A DNA stretch of 64,000 nucleotides. Source: Aquabacter sp. L1I39. GTDB taxonomy: Bacteria; Pseudomonadota; Alphaproteobacteria; Rhizobiales; Xanthobacteraceae. The notes beneath the pieces were generated by a model. The model was not told where the DNA came from and ran no database searches. It worked only from the letters and a program-made list of their open reading frames with translations. Shown piece by piece: positions 30,250 through 39,149 of the stretch. Every line of letters begins with the position of its first letter. Position 1 is the stretch's first letter. Location of the stretch: NCBI RefSeq assembly GCF_017742835.1, contig NZ_CP072392.1:1346285-1410284 (forward strand), written 5' to 3'. The translations under genes were made by a program, and so were the position numbers.

Positions 30250-30918
30250 TCACCCGATGAACTGGTAGCCAAGATAGCGCTTGGCATCGATGACCTCGTG
30301 GCCGAGCTGCAGGCGCAACTTCTTGCGCAGCTTGCTCATGTGGCCTTCGACCACGCTCTCATCCACGTCGTCATTGAAGATGCCATAGATGGTGTTGAAG
30401 ATCTGGGTCTTGGTGACCCGGCGCTTCGAATTCTTGACCAGATATTCGAGGATGTGGCGCTCGCGCCGGGGGAGCGGCAGGGGGGTGCCATCCACCGTGG
30501 GGTCGCGGCCATCGAAATAGACCTGGAGGCGGCCGGTGAGTGCCGGGCCGGTGGCGGAGTTCAGCCGCCGCCACACCGCATCGGCGCGGGCCACGATCTC
30601 ACGGACATGGACCGGCTTGCGCACCACGTCGTCAATGCCAGCGGTGAACAGTTCCAGCGTCTGGGACAGCGACTTGATGTCGGCGAGCGCAATGATGGGA
30701 GCGGGGCTGTGGGTGCGGATGATTTCCGCAAAAGCCGGGCGAGCGTCGAAGTCACCAAGCAGAAAGCTCTCCACCGCGCCGATATCGGCCTCTGAAGCGG
30801 TGTGGATCCACTCCCGGAACTCTTCGTTGCTGAAGCTCTGAGAGGAAAAGCCTTCACGCGCGAAGCTGGAGACATAGCTTTCGGCGACACTGGGCCGGTG
30901 ATCAACGACGACGTACAT
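30250..30918 (-). CDS. ftcR: FtcR/Rem-type flagellar transcriptional regulator
   Basis: A 222-residue OmpR-like protein matching Brucella FtcR and Sinorhizobium Rem: VDDVVRKPVHVREIVARAD, then PLPRRERHILEYL, VTKTQIFNTIYGIFNDDV, SKLRKKLRLQLG and a final YLGYQFIG. The receiver is atypical: the first acidic pair reads DH (VVVDHRP) and no acceptor Asp stands at the usual strand, so phosphorylation is unlikely. In relatives it activates class II flagellar genes. Here it stands with chemotaxis genes but no flagellar structural genes in the window. Confidence 0.85.
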   Translation of the reverse strand: MYVVVDHRPSVAESYVSSFAREGFSSQSFSNEEFREWIHTASEADIGAVESFLLGDFDARPAFAEIIRTHSPAPIIALADIKSLSQTLELFTAGIDDVVRKPVHVREIVARADAVWRRLNSATGPALTGRLQVYFDGRDPTVDGTPLPLPRRERHILEYLVKNSKRRVTKTQIFNTIYGIFNDDVDESVVEGHMSKLRKKLRLQLGHEVIDAKRYLGYQFIG

Positions 30919-31530
30919 GGTGGGATCCCCCGTAATTCAGTAGATCTGCCGGTTGGTGTCGAGCTTGGGTCTTTGGCGTGGCGCTCAACCGATGTGTAAA
31001 CAATTAGATTTGGCGGCGGTCTGCCTCAAGGTGAAGTCGTTCGCGTTTGGAGGGAAGAATCCCTCCGTTTTGAGTGTGAAATCCCGATCGACGCCATACT
31101 CGGAAGGGTTGCGCTCCGTAGGAATACGTAGGGACGGTATTTTGGTGACGGTTATGGCCGATGGAGGGGGCGGATCGGACCGGTCTTGCCTGCGGATCTG
31201 GAGCAATTCCAATCCCGGTCCTCTCCCAAGGGTGGCCTGACGCAAGGCCCCTTTGAGCCGTGGGGCTGGTGGAAGAGGGCAGGTGGATGACGAAGAGCTT
31301 ATTTCCGGTCAATGGCTTACGCGCACATGTCCGCGGCCATGTATGGAGCACACGCGCACGAGCGCCGGGGCAGCAGGTGGGGCGCAGAACGCACAAAAGC
31401 CCTCGCCCGCCGGGCGAGGAGCCGGGCGGGTCGGGGCGGCAGGAGAGGCGCCGCATCGGCGCCCACGCATGGGAGGGGACGGAAGGGCCCCCGGCTGCGC
31501 CGCATCAGCGCGCGGCGCGGCCTGCGGTGC
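30919..31530. other. Long non-coding region between ftcR and cheY
   Basis: This 612-base gap has no credible gene and is AT-richer in 30930-31150 than its surroundings. It holds a short hairpin GGAGGG/CCCTCC (31049-31066) followed by GTTTT on the plus strand, a stronger minus-strand terminator at 31394-31419 (listed separately), and a GGCGCC...GGCGCC hairpin near 31447-31463. It probably contains the ftcR promoter and leader. Confidence 0.5.
31394..31419 (-). terminator. Possible terminator of cheY
   Basis: CCTCGCCC (31401-31408) and GGGCGAGG (31412-31419) form an 8-bp stem with a 3-base loop; on the minus strand it is followed by CTTTTG. It lies about 110 bases past the cheY stop. Confidence 0.55.
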
Positions 31531-31914
31531 TCAAGCCTCGAACACCGTATCGATCTTGCCCTTGAGCGTCTGTGCGTTGAAGGGCTTCACGATATAGTTG
31601 CTCACGCCGGCCTTCTTGGCGGCGATCACGTTCTCGGACTTGGCTTCGGCGGTGACCATGATGAAGGGGATCTCGCCGAGATCCGCATCGTCCCGCACGC
31701 GCTTCAAGAGCTCGTAGCCGGTCATGGGCTCCATGTTCCAGTCGGAAATAACGAGCCCGTAGCGGCGCTCTTTCAGCTTCGCCAGGGCCTCGGTTCCGTC
31801 CGCGGCCTCGTCCACATCATCGAAGCCGATCTGCTTCAAGAGGTTCCGGATGATGCGGACCATGGTTTTGTAATCGTCCACCACAAGGACCGGCATCGAC
31901 AAATCAACCGCCAT
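31531..31914 (-). CDS. cheY: Chemotaxis response regulator CheY
   Basis: A single-domain receiver of 127 residues close to CheY: acidic pair in VLVVDDYKTMVRIIRNLL, acceptor D58 in LVISDWNMEPMTGYELL, PFIMVTAEAKSENVIAAKKAGV and the NYIVKPFNAQTL lysine. Phospho-CheY binds the flagellar motor switch. Divergent from cheZ (183 bases apart), which encodes its phosphatase, so the two form a signal-termination pair. The conserved W-N-M-E-P-M block marks it as CheY rather than a general receiver. Confidence 0.95.
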   Translation of the reverse strand: MAVDLSMPVLVVDDYKTMVRIIRNLLKQIGFDDVDEAADGTEALAKLKERRYGLVISDWNMEPMTGYELLKRVRDDADLGEIPFIMVTAEAKSENVIAAKKAGVSNYIVKPFNAQTLKGKIDTVFEA

Positions 31915-32097
31915 GGCTCACTCCGTCAGCGGGGCGCAGGGATAAGTAGTTCCGGCGGAGAGATCGCCGGTATGACGCTGACCTTGTAGTGTATTTTAGC
32001 TTGCGCGGAGCTTGCGGGCGGTTTTGCCGAGGTCTTTCGGCGAAATGCGGTTCGATTTATAGAATAGCGACGGCGAAGCAGAAGGCAGGAGGAGTCC

Positions 32098-32820
32098 ATG
32101 ATGGCCAGCCGGCGCCCCTTCAGGATTGAGGCAACCGCGGCGGCCAGGTCCGCTGCCCCCGCCGCCACCGGTGCTCCTGCGGGCATCGAGATGGTGGCGG
32201 TCGAAGACCCGAATTTCAGCCGCGTGCTGCAGGAACTGGTCGAGATCCGCTCGGAGATCGCAAAGTTCAACCAGCGCGACCCCGAAGCGGATCGCGAGCG
32301 CGACCGCAACGTGCTCTGGGCAGGCATCGAGACCATCCAGGACGCCATCCGCAACACCAAGACGGAAATCGCCAGTCTCCATTCGGAAGGCACGCGAGGC
32401 GAGAAGTTGTTCCGCGCCACCGACGAGCTGGACGCGGTGGTCTATGACACGGAGGAGGCCACCGAGGCCATCCTGTCCTGCGCCGAGGCCATCGATTCGT
32501 CGGTCAATGCGCTGCTGGGCCGTCTGTCCGGCGATGATCTGAGCATCGCGGAAGAAATCCAGGGCAACGTCATCAAGACGTTCGAGGCCTGCAACTTCCA
32601 GGACATTACCGGCCAGCGCATCCGCAAGGTGGTCAAGCTGCTCGTCTTCATCGAGCAGCGCGTGCAGCGCATGACGGAGATCTGGGGCGGCGCCGAAGTG
32701 GTGGCCCAGGAAGCCGGCATCATCGCCCGGGAAGGCGACGAGGCGCTGCTGAATGGCCCCGCCCTTGCCGATGACGAGAATGTGGTCTCCCAGGACGACA
32801 TCGACAGCCTGTTTGCGTGA
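32098..32820 (+). CDS. cheZ: Chemotaxis protein phosphatase CheZ
   Basis: A 240-residue helical protein. The long middle part is a charged helical hairpin, with the CheZ catalytic stretch EACNFQDITGQRIRKVVKLL carrying the Asp and Gln used to dephosphorylate CheY-P. The C-terminus DDIDSLFA is the CheY-tethering tail. CheZ is not universal in alphaproteobacteria, which often use a second CheY as phosphate sink. Starts at ATG 32098 after AGGAGG. Followed by a bidirectional terminator. Confidence 0.9.
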   Translation: MMASRRPFRIEATAAARSAAPAATGAPAGIEMVAVEDPNFSRVLQELVEIRSEIAKFNQRDPEADRERDRNVLWAGIETIQDAIRNTKTEIASLHSEGTRGEKLFRATDELDAVVYDTEEATEAILSCAEAIDSSVNALLGRLSGDDLSIAEEIQGNVIKTFEACNFQDITGQRIRKVVKLLVFIEQRVQRMTEIWGGAEVVAQEAGIIAREGDEALLNGPALADDENVVSQDDIDSLFA

Positions 32821-32909
32821 GCGCGTGTCGGCGCGGCCCTCTGGCGGTGCGGCCCTGTGGGCCACGCCCCCCGGGGCATGGGCGCGCGGGCAGGGGGATG
32901 GGGACATGA

Positions 32910-32945
32910 AAAAGGCCCGAGCGGTGACGCCCGGGCCTTTTCCTT
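32910..32945. terminator. Bidirectional terminator between cheZ and carD
   Basis: AAAAGGCCCG (32910-32919) pairs perfectly with CGGGCCTTTT (32932-32941). T-rich sequence follows on both strands, serving convergent cheZ and carD. Confidence 0.9.
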
Positions 32946-32972
32946 GGGACGAGAAGCAGGAAGTGCGGGCGG

Positions 32973-33563
32973 TCAGGCCGCCTCGTCGGCTTCCAGGTCG
33001 GCGTCGAGATCGGCGTCCGTATCCTCAGCCTTGGCAGCGCCGCGGCGCGGGCCCTTCTGGAGGTGCTGCTCGATCAGCTTGATGGACTCGGTCTCGGTGA
33101 GGTTCTGCACCGCCGACAGCTCGCGGGCCATCCGGTCGAGCGCGGCTTCGTAAAGCTGCCGCTCGGAATAGGACTGCTCGGGCTGGGCGTCGGACCGGTA
33201 GAGGTCGCGCACCACCTCGGAGATGGCGATCAGGTCGCCGGAATTGATCTTGGCTTCATATTCCTGAGCACGACGGCTCCACATGGTGCGCTTGACGCGG
33301 GCGCGACCCTTGAGGGTGTCGAGCGCCTTGGCCACCACGGGGCCTTCGGAGAGCTTGCGCATGCCAACGGTGGCAATCTTGGGTACCGGAACCCGGAGGG
33401 TCATCTTGTCCTTCTCGAACGAGATGACGAACAGTTCGAGCTTGAAGCCGGCCACTTCCTGTTCTTCGATGGCCATGATACGACCGACGCCGTGCGAGGG
33501 GTACACGATATGCTCGCCCGTCTTGAAACCAAGGCGGACCTGGGCAGTCTTCTTTGTCGACAT
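32973..33563 (-). CDS. carD: CarD/CdnL-type transcription regulator
   Basis: A 196-residue CarD_CdnL_TRCF family protein. Residues 10-75 form the RNA polymerase-binding Tudor-like domain (FKTGEHIVYPSHGVGRIMAI), followed by the helical DNA-contact domain (MRKLSEGPVVAKALDTLKGR, then TMWSRRAQEYEAKINSGD and ERQLYEAALDRMARELS) and an acidic tail (DTDADLDADLEADEAA). CarD stabilises open complexes at rRNA and housekeeping promoters. The ATG at 33563 is chosen over a GTG four codons upstream because AGGAG abuts that GTG but lies 11 bases from this ATG. Confidence 0.93.
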   Translation of the reverse strand: MSTKKTAQVRLGFKTGEHIVYPSHGVGRIMAIEEQEVAGFKLELFVISFEKDKMTLRVPVPKIATVGMRKLSEGPVVAKALDTLKGRARVKRTMWSRRAQEYEAKINSGDLIAISEVVRDLYRSDAQPEQSYSERQLYEAALDRMARELSAVQNLTETESIKLIEQHLQKGPRRGAAKAEDTDADLDADLEADEAA

Positions 33564-33579
33564 GCTCTTGACCACTCCT

Positions 33580-33601
33580 GATCCGGCCCGGAGGCCGGAT
33601 C
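33580..33601 (-). promoter_or_regulatory. Hairpin abutting the carD Shine-Dalgarno
   Basis: GATCCGGCC (33580-33588) and GGCCGGATC (33593-33601) form a perfect 9-bp stem with a 4-base loop. In the carD mRNA the hairpin ends immediately before AGGAG (33579-33575), where it could stabilise the message or modulate translation. Confidence 0.5.
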
Positions 33602-33955
33602 GTGCTGGCGCGCGTCCGCCCGCGTCCGGTATTATCCGGGCGGTGCTGCACCTATCGCTGGCGACTGGGTCTCGGCCGGAACGCCCGACAACCCGCTCAT
33701 AATCAGTCGATGACCACTACTGCTCAGCCGCATCCGTGCCGCGGTGGCCGGATGCCCGAATTCTCGCCCCTATGTTCCCGAGAATGCGCCAATGTTCAGG
33801 CACGATGCGGATGGTTCAGGAAGCAAACGACTGTATCGCTTTGTATAACACAAAAACGGCCAGAATCAAAGCCTTGCTCTTTTCACGCCGGGTGGCCCCA
33901 CGCAAGGCTCTCATGCGATAGGCGCAAGTCGCGGACTCTCCGCTGCTTTTCAAGC
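33602..33955. other. Non-coding stretch between carD and ahcY
   Basis: No credible gene. On the minus strand GATAAT (complement within 33628-33640) could be the carD -10 box, but no good -35 lies 17 bases upstream. The right half (33800-33960) is AT-richer. Nothing else was seen. Confidence 0.4.
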
Positions 33956-33975
33956 ATATAAGCATTTGTTTATAT
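33956..33975. promoter_or_regulatory. Inverted repeat upstream of ahcY
   Basis: ATATAAGC and GTTTATAT (7 of 8 bases complementary) are separated by ATTT in an otherwise GC-rich region, about 93 bases before the ahcY start. It is a candidate operator, for example for an ArsR-type SahR regulator known to control SAM-cycle genes in proteobacteria; no sahR gene is in the window. Confidence 0.4.
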
Positions 33976-34067
33976 CTTGATTGCGACGGCGGGGCCGCCA
34001 TGTTACATCCCCGCTCGAATGGGATGGCGCATTCCGGGCGCCCGCAACCCCGGACGGAGTGAAGCTC

Positions 34068-35465
34068 ATGAGTGCCGATTACGTGGTCAAGGATATCAAT
34101 CTCGCCGATTGGGGCCGCAAGGAACTGGACATCGCCGAGATCGAAATGCCCGGCCTGATGGCCACCCGCGCGGAATACGGCCCCTCCCAGCCGCTGAAGG
34201 GCGCCCGGATCGCCGGCTCCCTGCACATGACCATCCAGACCGGCGTGCTAATCGAGACCCTCAAGGCGCTCGGCGCCGACGTGCGCTGGGCCTCGTGCAA
34301 CATCTATTCGACCCAGGACCATGCCGCCGCCGCCATCGCGGCCGCCGGCACCCCTGTCTTCGCCATCAAGGGCGAGACCCTGGAAGAGTATTGGGACTAC
34401 ACCCACCGCATCTTCGAGTGGGCCGATGGCGGCACTCCCAACATGATCCTGGACGATGGCGGCGACGCCACCCTCCTCGTCCATCTGGGCCTGCGCGCCG
34501 AGCAGGGCGACACCGCCTTCCTTGATGGCGCCACCAATGAGGAAGAGGAAGTCCTCTTCGCCGCCATCAAGCGCCGCCTCAAGCACAAGCACGGCTGGTA
34601 CACCCAGCTCGCCAAGAACATCCGCGGCGTGACGGAGGAAACCACCACGGGCGTGCATCGTCTCTACGAGATGCAGAAGAAGGGCACGCTCCTGTGGCCC
34701 GCCATCAACGTCAATGACAGCGTCACCAAGTCCAAGTTCGACAACCTCTATGGTTGCCGCGAGAGCCTGGTGGACGGCATCCGCCGCGGCACCGACGTGA
34801 TGATGGCCGGCAAGGTGGCCATGGTTGCGGGCTTCGGCGACGTGGGCAAGGGCTCTGCCGCTTCGCTGCGCAATGCCGGCTGCCGCGTGATCGTGTCCGA
34901 GGTGGACCCCATCTGCGCGCTCCAGGCGGCGATGGAAGGCTATGAAGTCACCACCATGGAAGAGGCCGCGCCCCGCGCGGACATCTTCGTGACCGCCACC
35001 GGCAATGTGGACGTGATCACGGTGGACCACATGCGCGCGATGAAGGACCGTGCCATCGTCTGCAACATCGGCCATTTCGACAGCGAGATCCAGGTCGCTG
35101 CGCTGAAGAACTTTAAGTGGCACAATGTGAAGCCGCAGGTGGACGAGGTCGAGTTCCCCGACAAGAAGCGCATCATCCTGCTGTCGGAAGGCCGCCTGGT
35201 GAATCTCGGCAATGCCACCGGCCATCCGAGCTTCGTGATGTCCGCGTCCTTCACCAACCAGACGCTGGCCCAGATCGAGCTGTGGACCAAGCCCGGGCAG
35301 TACGACAAGAAGGTCTACACCCTGCCCAAGCACCTGGACGAGAAGGTCGCCTCCCTCCACCTGGAGAAGATCGGCGTCAAGCTGACGCGGCTCACCGACG
35401 AGCAGTCCGCCTATATCGGCGTGTCGCAGACCGGCCCGTTCAAGCCCGAGCATTATCGCTACTGA
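34068..35465 (+). CDS. ahcY: S-adenosylhomocysteine hydrolase
   Basis: A 465-residue AdoHcyase that splits S-adenosylhomocysteine into adenosine and homocysteine, recycling the product of methyltransferases. Marks: [33 protein letters not shown], the NAD site [28 protein letters not shown] and the C-terminal FKPEHYRY that completes the neighbouring subunit's NAD site. An insert ([19 protein letters not shown] region) is normal for the class. The start MSADYVVKD follows GGACGGAGTGAAGCTC. A very strong terminator follows. Confidence 0.97.
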   Translation: MSADYVVKDINLADWGRKELDIAEIEMPGLMATRAEYGPSQPLKGARIAGSLHMTIQTGVLIETLKALGADVRWASCNIYSTQDHAAAAIAAAGTPVFAIKGETLEEYWDYTHRIFEWADGGTPNMILDDGGDATLLVHLGLRAEQGDTAFLDGATNEEEEVLFAAIKRRLKHKHGWYTQLAKNIRGVTEETTTGVHRLYEMQKKGTLLWPAINVNDSVTKSKFDNLYGCRESLVDGIRRGTDVMMAGKVAMVAGFGDVGKGSAASLRNAGCRVIVSEVDPICALQAAMEGYEVTTMEEAAPRADIFVTATGNVDVITVDHMRAMKDRAIVCNIGHFDSEIQVAALKNFKWHNVKPQVDEVEFPDKKRIILLSEGRLVNLGNATGHPSFVMSASFTNQTLAQIELWTKPGQYDKKVYTLPKHLDEKVASLHLEKIGVKLTRLTDEQSAYIGVSQTGPFKPEHYRY

Positions 35466-35489
35466 GGCCAGTCGCTCAGGATGTCATCC

Positions 35490-35521
35490 CCCCGGCGCGG
35501 CCTCCGCGCCGGGGTTTTTTT
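35490..35521 (+). terminator. Rho-independent terminator of ahcY
   Basis: A perfect 11-bp stem CCCCGGCGCGG/CCGCGCCGGGG with a CCT loop is followed by seven T, 24 bases after the ahcY stop. Confidence 0.95.
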
Positions 35522-35813
35522 ATGACCGGTCGCCCCGGCGCGCCCGCTCGCATCAGGTCATTGTCACGCAAGGCAATCGGGGCTAGGTGTGAGGCATTGC
35601 GCGACGCTCGGTCCGTGGCGCGGGTGGGGGGCGGTCTTGGACGTGATCTTCGACGGGTTCGATGATGCACCTTCGTGCTGTCGCCACATTCGGAGGCTGC
35701 CCACCGGCCTCTTGCGGCCCCCTGCCGGCGGCCTTCGGGCCGGCGGCGGCGTCCGGTCCGGCGCGCGTGGCGCGTCATATTCGCTGAAACGGTGATTCTC
35801 TGGGCTTTGTGAC

Positions 35814-37700
35814 ATGCGCTCGAGCGTCATCCGGGACCGCAAACGCATCCTGCCCTTCGCAGCCGAGATCGGGGCGCTGGGCGTCGTCTTCGGCGACATC
35901 GGCACCAGCCCGCTCTATGCCCTGAAACAGGGTGTCATGGCAGTGGGGGGCGTGAACTTCCTGGCGAGCGACGTGCTCGGCCTCCTCTCACTCATCACTT
36001 GGTCGATCATCCTGTCGGTGACGATCAAATATGTGATGCTGGTTCTACGCGCGGACAATGACGGCGAAGGCGGCATCCTCGCCCTCGTCACGCTGCTGGA
36101 TCTTCACCGTAGCGCCATCGGCCTGCGATGGTATCTTTTGGCAGCGGGCCTGCTGGGCGCTGCCATGCTGATCGGCGACGGCGTTCTGACCCCGGCCATG
36201 TCCGTGCTCTCCGCCATCGAGGGGCTCGGAGTCATCTCTCCTCGCATGCACGAATGGGTGCTGCCGCTCACCGTGCTGGTGTTGGCCGGTGTGTTCCTCT
36301 CCCAGCGGGCGGGAACGGAGCGGATCGCCGCCTTCTATGGTCCGATCATGCTGGCGTGGTTCGGTTCCCTCGCCGTGCTGGGCGTCTACGGCATCCTGAA
36401 GGCACCGCAGGTGCTGATGGGCCTTGATCCCCGCCATGGCATTCGCCTGGTCATGGATCATACGGCATTGTCCGGCGTCATCATCGGCGCGTGCTTCCTC
36501 GCCATTACCGGCGGCGAGGCGCTCTATGCGGACCTCGGCCATTTCGGCCGTCGCGTGATCGCGCGGGCCTGGCTGTTCGCCGCCATGCCCGCCCTGCTGC
36601 TCAATTATTTCGGCCAGGGTGCCATGCTCCTGACCGAGCCCAGCGCGGTACGCAATCCCTTCTATGACCTGTGCCCGGATCCGCTGGACATTCCTCTTCT
36701 GGTGCTGGCCACTGCCGCCACAGTGATCGCCTCCCAATCCATCATCACCGGTGTGTTTTCTCTCGCCAAGCAGGCCATCGAGCTTGGCTATCTGCCGCCC
36801 ATGCGCATCCGCTACACCAGCGAGCACAATGAGCAGCACATCTATGTGGGGCGGCTGAACTTCCTGCTGATGATCGCCTGCATCGCGGTGGTGCTGGGCT
36901 TCGGCTCCTCCGACAGCCTCGCCTCCGCCTATGGCATCGCCGTCGCCTTCGCCATGGTGACCACCTCCATCCTTTTCATCGCGCAGGTGAACCGGGCCTG
37001 GAAATGGCCGAAGCCCGCCGTGGTGGCGCTGGCCGTCGGTCTCCTGAGCCTCGACCTTGCCTTTGCCACCGCCAACCTCACCAAGCTCCACGATGGCGGC
37101 TGGCTGCCTTTGACCATTGCAGGCATCGTCATCCTGGTCATGGTCTCCTGGCGGCGGGGCCTTGAGGCCGTGGTGGCGCAGCAGGTGCGCTTCACCGAGC
37201 CGCTGGACAGCTTCGTCGCCCGCAAGGAACGAGCCCAGGACGGGATCAGCCCGCGCACGGCCATTTTCCTGTCCCGCGCCGGCGCCATGACGCCGGTGGC
37301 GCTCTCGCGCATGGCCGATGTGATGCGCGTCCGGTTCGAGCGTCCGGTGATCGTGTCGGTCTGGATCGCCTCGCGGCCACGTGTCTCGGTGGAGGATCGG
37401 GTCAAGGTGACGCTGCTGGACGGCGGTTTCGTGCGGGTGGACCTGCGCTTTGGATACATGCAGCAGATCGACGTGCCCTCGGTGTTGGGACCTGCGCTGA
37501 GTGCCCGAGGCATCGATCCTGATGAATCCATCTATGTGATCGGTCACGAGCGCATCATCCCGCCGGACGAAATTCTGCGGCCGCGCGACATCATCGCCCA
37601 CATCTTCGCGTTCCTGGCGCGCAATGCGGAGCGCTCGGTGGACCGGTTCGGCCTGCCGCGCAACCGCACCATGGAACTTGGCTATCCGGTCAAGATGTAG
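35814..37700 (+). CDS. kup: KUP-type potassium uptake permease
   Basis: A 628-residue HAK/KUP/KT transporter. The N-terminal signature LGVVFGDIGTSPLYALKQ is followed by about 12 membrane segments, with DGEGGILALVTLL after the second, ITGGEALYADLGHFG near the middle and YFGQGAMLL. A cytoplasmic C-terminal part of about 170 residues ends AERSVDRFGLPRNRTMELG. It takes up K+ with protons. No strong ribosome site precedes the ATG, so the start is less sure. trkH, another K+ uptake gene, lies 15 kb downstream. Confidence 0.95.
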   Translation: MRSSVIRDRKRILPFAAEIGALGVVFGDIGTSPLYALKQGVMAVGGVNFLASDVLGLLSLITWSIILSVTIKYVMLVLRADNDGEGGILALVTLLDLHRSAIGLRWYLLAAGLLGAAMLIGDGVLTPAMSVLSAIEGLGVISPRMHEWVLPLTVLVLAGVFLSQRAGTERIAAFYGPIMLAWFGSLAVLGVYGILKAPQVLMGLDPRHGIRLVMDHTALSGVIIGACFLAITGGEALYADLGHFGRRVIARAWLFAAMPALLLNYFGQGAMLLTEPSAVRNPFYDLCPDPLDIPLLVLATAATVIASQSIITGVFSLAKQAIELGYLPPMRIRYTSEHNEQHIYVGRLNFLLMIACIAVVLGFGSSDSLASAYGIAVAFAMVTTSILFIAQVNRAWKWPKPAVVALAVGLLSLDLAFATANLTKLHDGGWLPLTIAGIVILVMVSWRRGLEAVVAQQVRFTEPLDSFVARKERAQDGISPRTAIFLSRAGAMTPVALSRMADVMRVRFERPVIVSVWIASRPRVSVEDRVKVTLLDGGFVRVDLRFGYMQQIDVPSVLGPALSARGIDPDESIYVIGHERIIPPDEILRPRDIIAHIFAFLARNAERSVDRFGLPRNRTMELGYPVKM

Positions 37701-38066
37701 GGCAGCGCTTGGGGCGTGCAGGGTCCTTCGCCTCCGGCGGGGACGGGGCGGGGCCGCAAGCGTGCCGCCGTGGAGGGCCCACCAAGGGGCATCCGGTCAA
37801 GGCCCCGCTGGCGTCCCCCTGCCTTGGGATGGCCGCGTTGCGGGTCTAGGAGGAGCCCTCCTTTCGGCAATCAGGCTTCGCCTCAGGCGGTCTGTTTCGC
37901 ACAAGGACGAGGCCCCATGTCTATGACGGCGCGTTGGCGCGCTGGCGGGACAGGGCGGGCCGAGATTGGACAAAGGTGAGGCTCCCCCACGTCGAGGGAC
38001 TTTCAAAAACATCCGTGAACATGCTTGTTTGCAGGACGGCGGCGGGGCCGAGGGGGACGGTGAGCG
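37701..38066. other. Non-coding gap after kup
   Basis: The 366 bases hold no credible gene. A short GGAGG-AGC-CCTCC-TTT hairpin near 37848-37863 could end kup transcripts weakly. An AT-richer patch at 38000-38035 may hold the promoter of the next gene. No repeat seen. Confidence 0.4.
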
Positions 38067-39098
38067 ATGATACGTAAGAAAGTGTGGCCGTTCCTGCGCG
38101 ACAAGGTCGGTCTGCACGGCCTCGGTTTCGTGGTGAGCATCGCCATCATCGCCTTCGCGGTCGTCGTGCTCTATCGCATGCTGCACGACCTGAAGTTCGA
38201 TCAGGTGCTGGAGGCCTTGCGCAATAAGGACCCGCTCCATGTGCTGGCGGCATTCGTTCTGGTGGCACTCGCCTATTTGACGCTCACTTTCTACGATTTC
38301 TTCGCCCTGCGCACCATCGGCCGAAAGCACGTGCCCTATCGCGTGGCGGCGCTCGCCGGCTTCTGCTCCTATTCGGTGGGGCACAATGTGGGCTTCACGG
38401 TGCTCACCGGCGGCTCGGTGCGCTATCGCATCTATTCCGCCTGGGGCCTGACCGCCATCGATGTGGCCAAGATCTGCTTCGTGGCGGGCCTGACCTTCTG
38501 GCTGGGTAATATTGCGGTGCTGGGCCTCGGCATCACGCTGCACCCGGAAGCCGCGACAGCGGTGGACCAGCTGCCGCCTTTCGTGAATCGTCTTATCGGG
38601 GTGGGCGCGCTGTCGGCGCTGGTGGCCTATGTGGTGTGGGTCAGCGCTTCCCCGCGCAAGATCGGCAAGTCCGACTGGTACGTAACCTTGCCCGCCGGCC
38701 CCACCACCCTTGTGCAGATCGGCATCGGCATCCTCGACCTCAGCCTGTGCGCGGCCGCCATGTACATGCTGATGCCGACGAGCCCCTATATCGATCCCAT
38801 CTCACTGGCGGTCATCTTTGTCACCGCGACACTTCTCGGCTTTGCCAGCCATGCGCCCGGCGGTCTTGGGGTGTTCGACGCGGCGTTGCTGGTGGCACTG
38901 CCGCAGTTCGACAAGGAGGAGATGGTCGGCGCCCTGCTGCTGTTCCGCCTCTTCTACTATATCGTGCCCTTCGCCTTCTCCCTGCTGCTGCTGGGTTCGC
39001 GTGAGGTGATGATCTCGCTGCGGCGGCGGCGGGCCGCGAAGGACGGGGAGATGATCGCGGCGCTGCCGGAGGCGCCACGCAAGGACGCGGCCGAATAG
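38067..39098 (+). CDS. YbhN/UPF0104-type membrane protein
   Basis: A 343-residue integral membrane protein with about eight hydrophobic segments, matching the lysylphosphatidylglycerol synthase TM region family (UPF0104, YbhN-like). Marks: YDFFALRTIGRKHVPYRVAA, SYSVGHNVGFTVLTGGSVRYR, and near the end SHAPGGLGVFDAALLVALP followed by ALLLFRLFYYIVPFAF. It equals the N-terminal flippase half of MprF without the synthase half. Role probably in lipid flipping or envelope function, unproven. It ends facing a convergent exported-protein gene. Confidence 0.85.
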   Translation: MIRKKVWPFLRDKVGLHGLGFVVSIAIIAFAVVVLYRMLHDLKFDQVLEALRNKDPLHVLAAFVLVALAYLTLTFYDFFALRTIGRKHVPYRVAALAGFCSYSVGHNVGFTVLTGGSVRYRIYSAWGLTAIDVAKICFVAGLTFWLGNIAVLGLGITLHPEAATAVDQLPPFVNRLIGVGALSALVAYVVWVSASPRKIGKSDWYVTLPAGPTTLVQIGIGILDLSLCAAAMYMLMPTSPYIDPISLAVIFVTATLLGFASHAPGGLGVFDAALLVALPQFDKEEMVGALLLFRLFYYIVPFAFSLLLLGSREVMISLRRRRAAKDGEMIAALPEAPRKDAAE

Positions 39099-39105
39099 GC
39101 CGAAA

Positions 39106-39132
39106 CCGGGCGGCGTGCGTGTCGCCGCCCGG
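39106..39132. terminator. Hairpin between convergent genes
   Basis: CCGGGCGGCG (39106-39115) and CGCCGCCCGG (39123-39132) form a perfect 10-bp stem, without a T tract, between two convergent genes. Confidence 0.45.
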
Positions 39133-39149
39133 GCCCCAAGGGGCTGAAC

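Noticed and set aside
28183..30795. 870-residue plus-strand frame opposite the MCP gene
   Set aside because: Antisense to a methyl-accepting protein and ftcR, both with strong motifs; low-complexity translation.
33736..33921. Short frame in the carD-ahcY gap
   Set aside because: Sixty-one residues, no ribosome site, atypical composition, no hydrophobic or domain pattern.
33956..34067. SAH or SAM riboswitch upstream of ahcY
   Set aside because: No match by eye to the known SAH or SAM riboswitch cores; only a short AT-rich inverted repeat is present.
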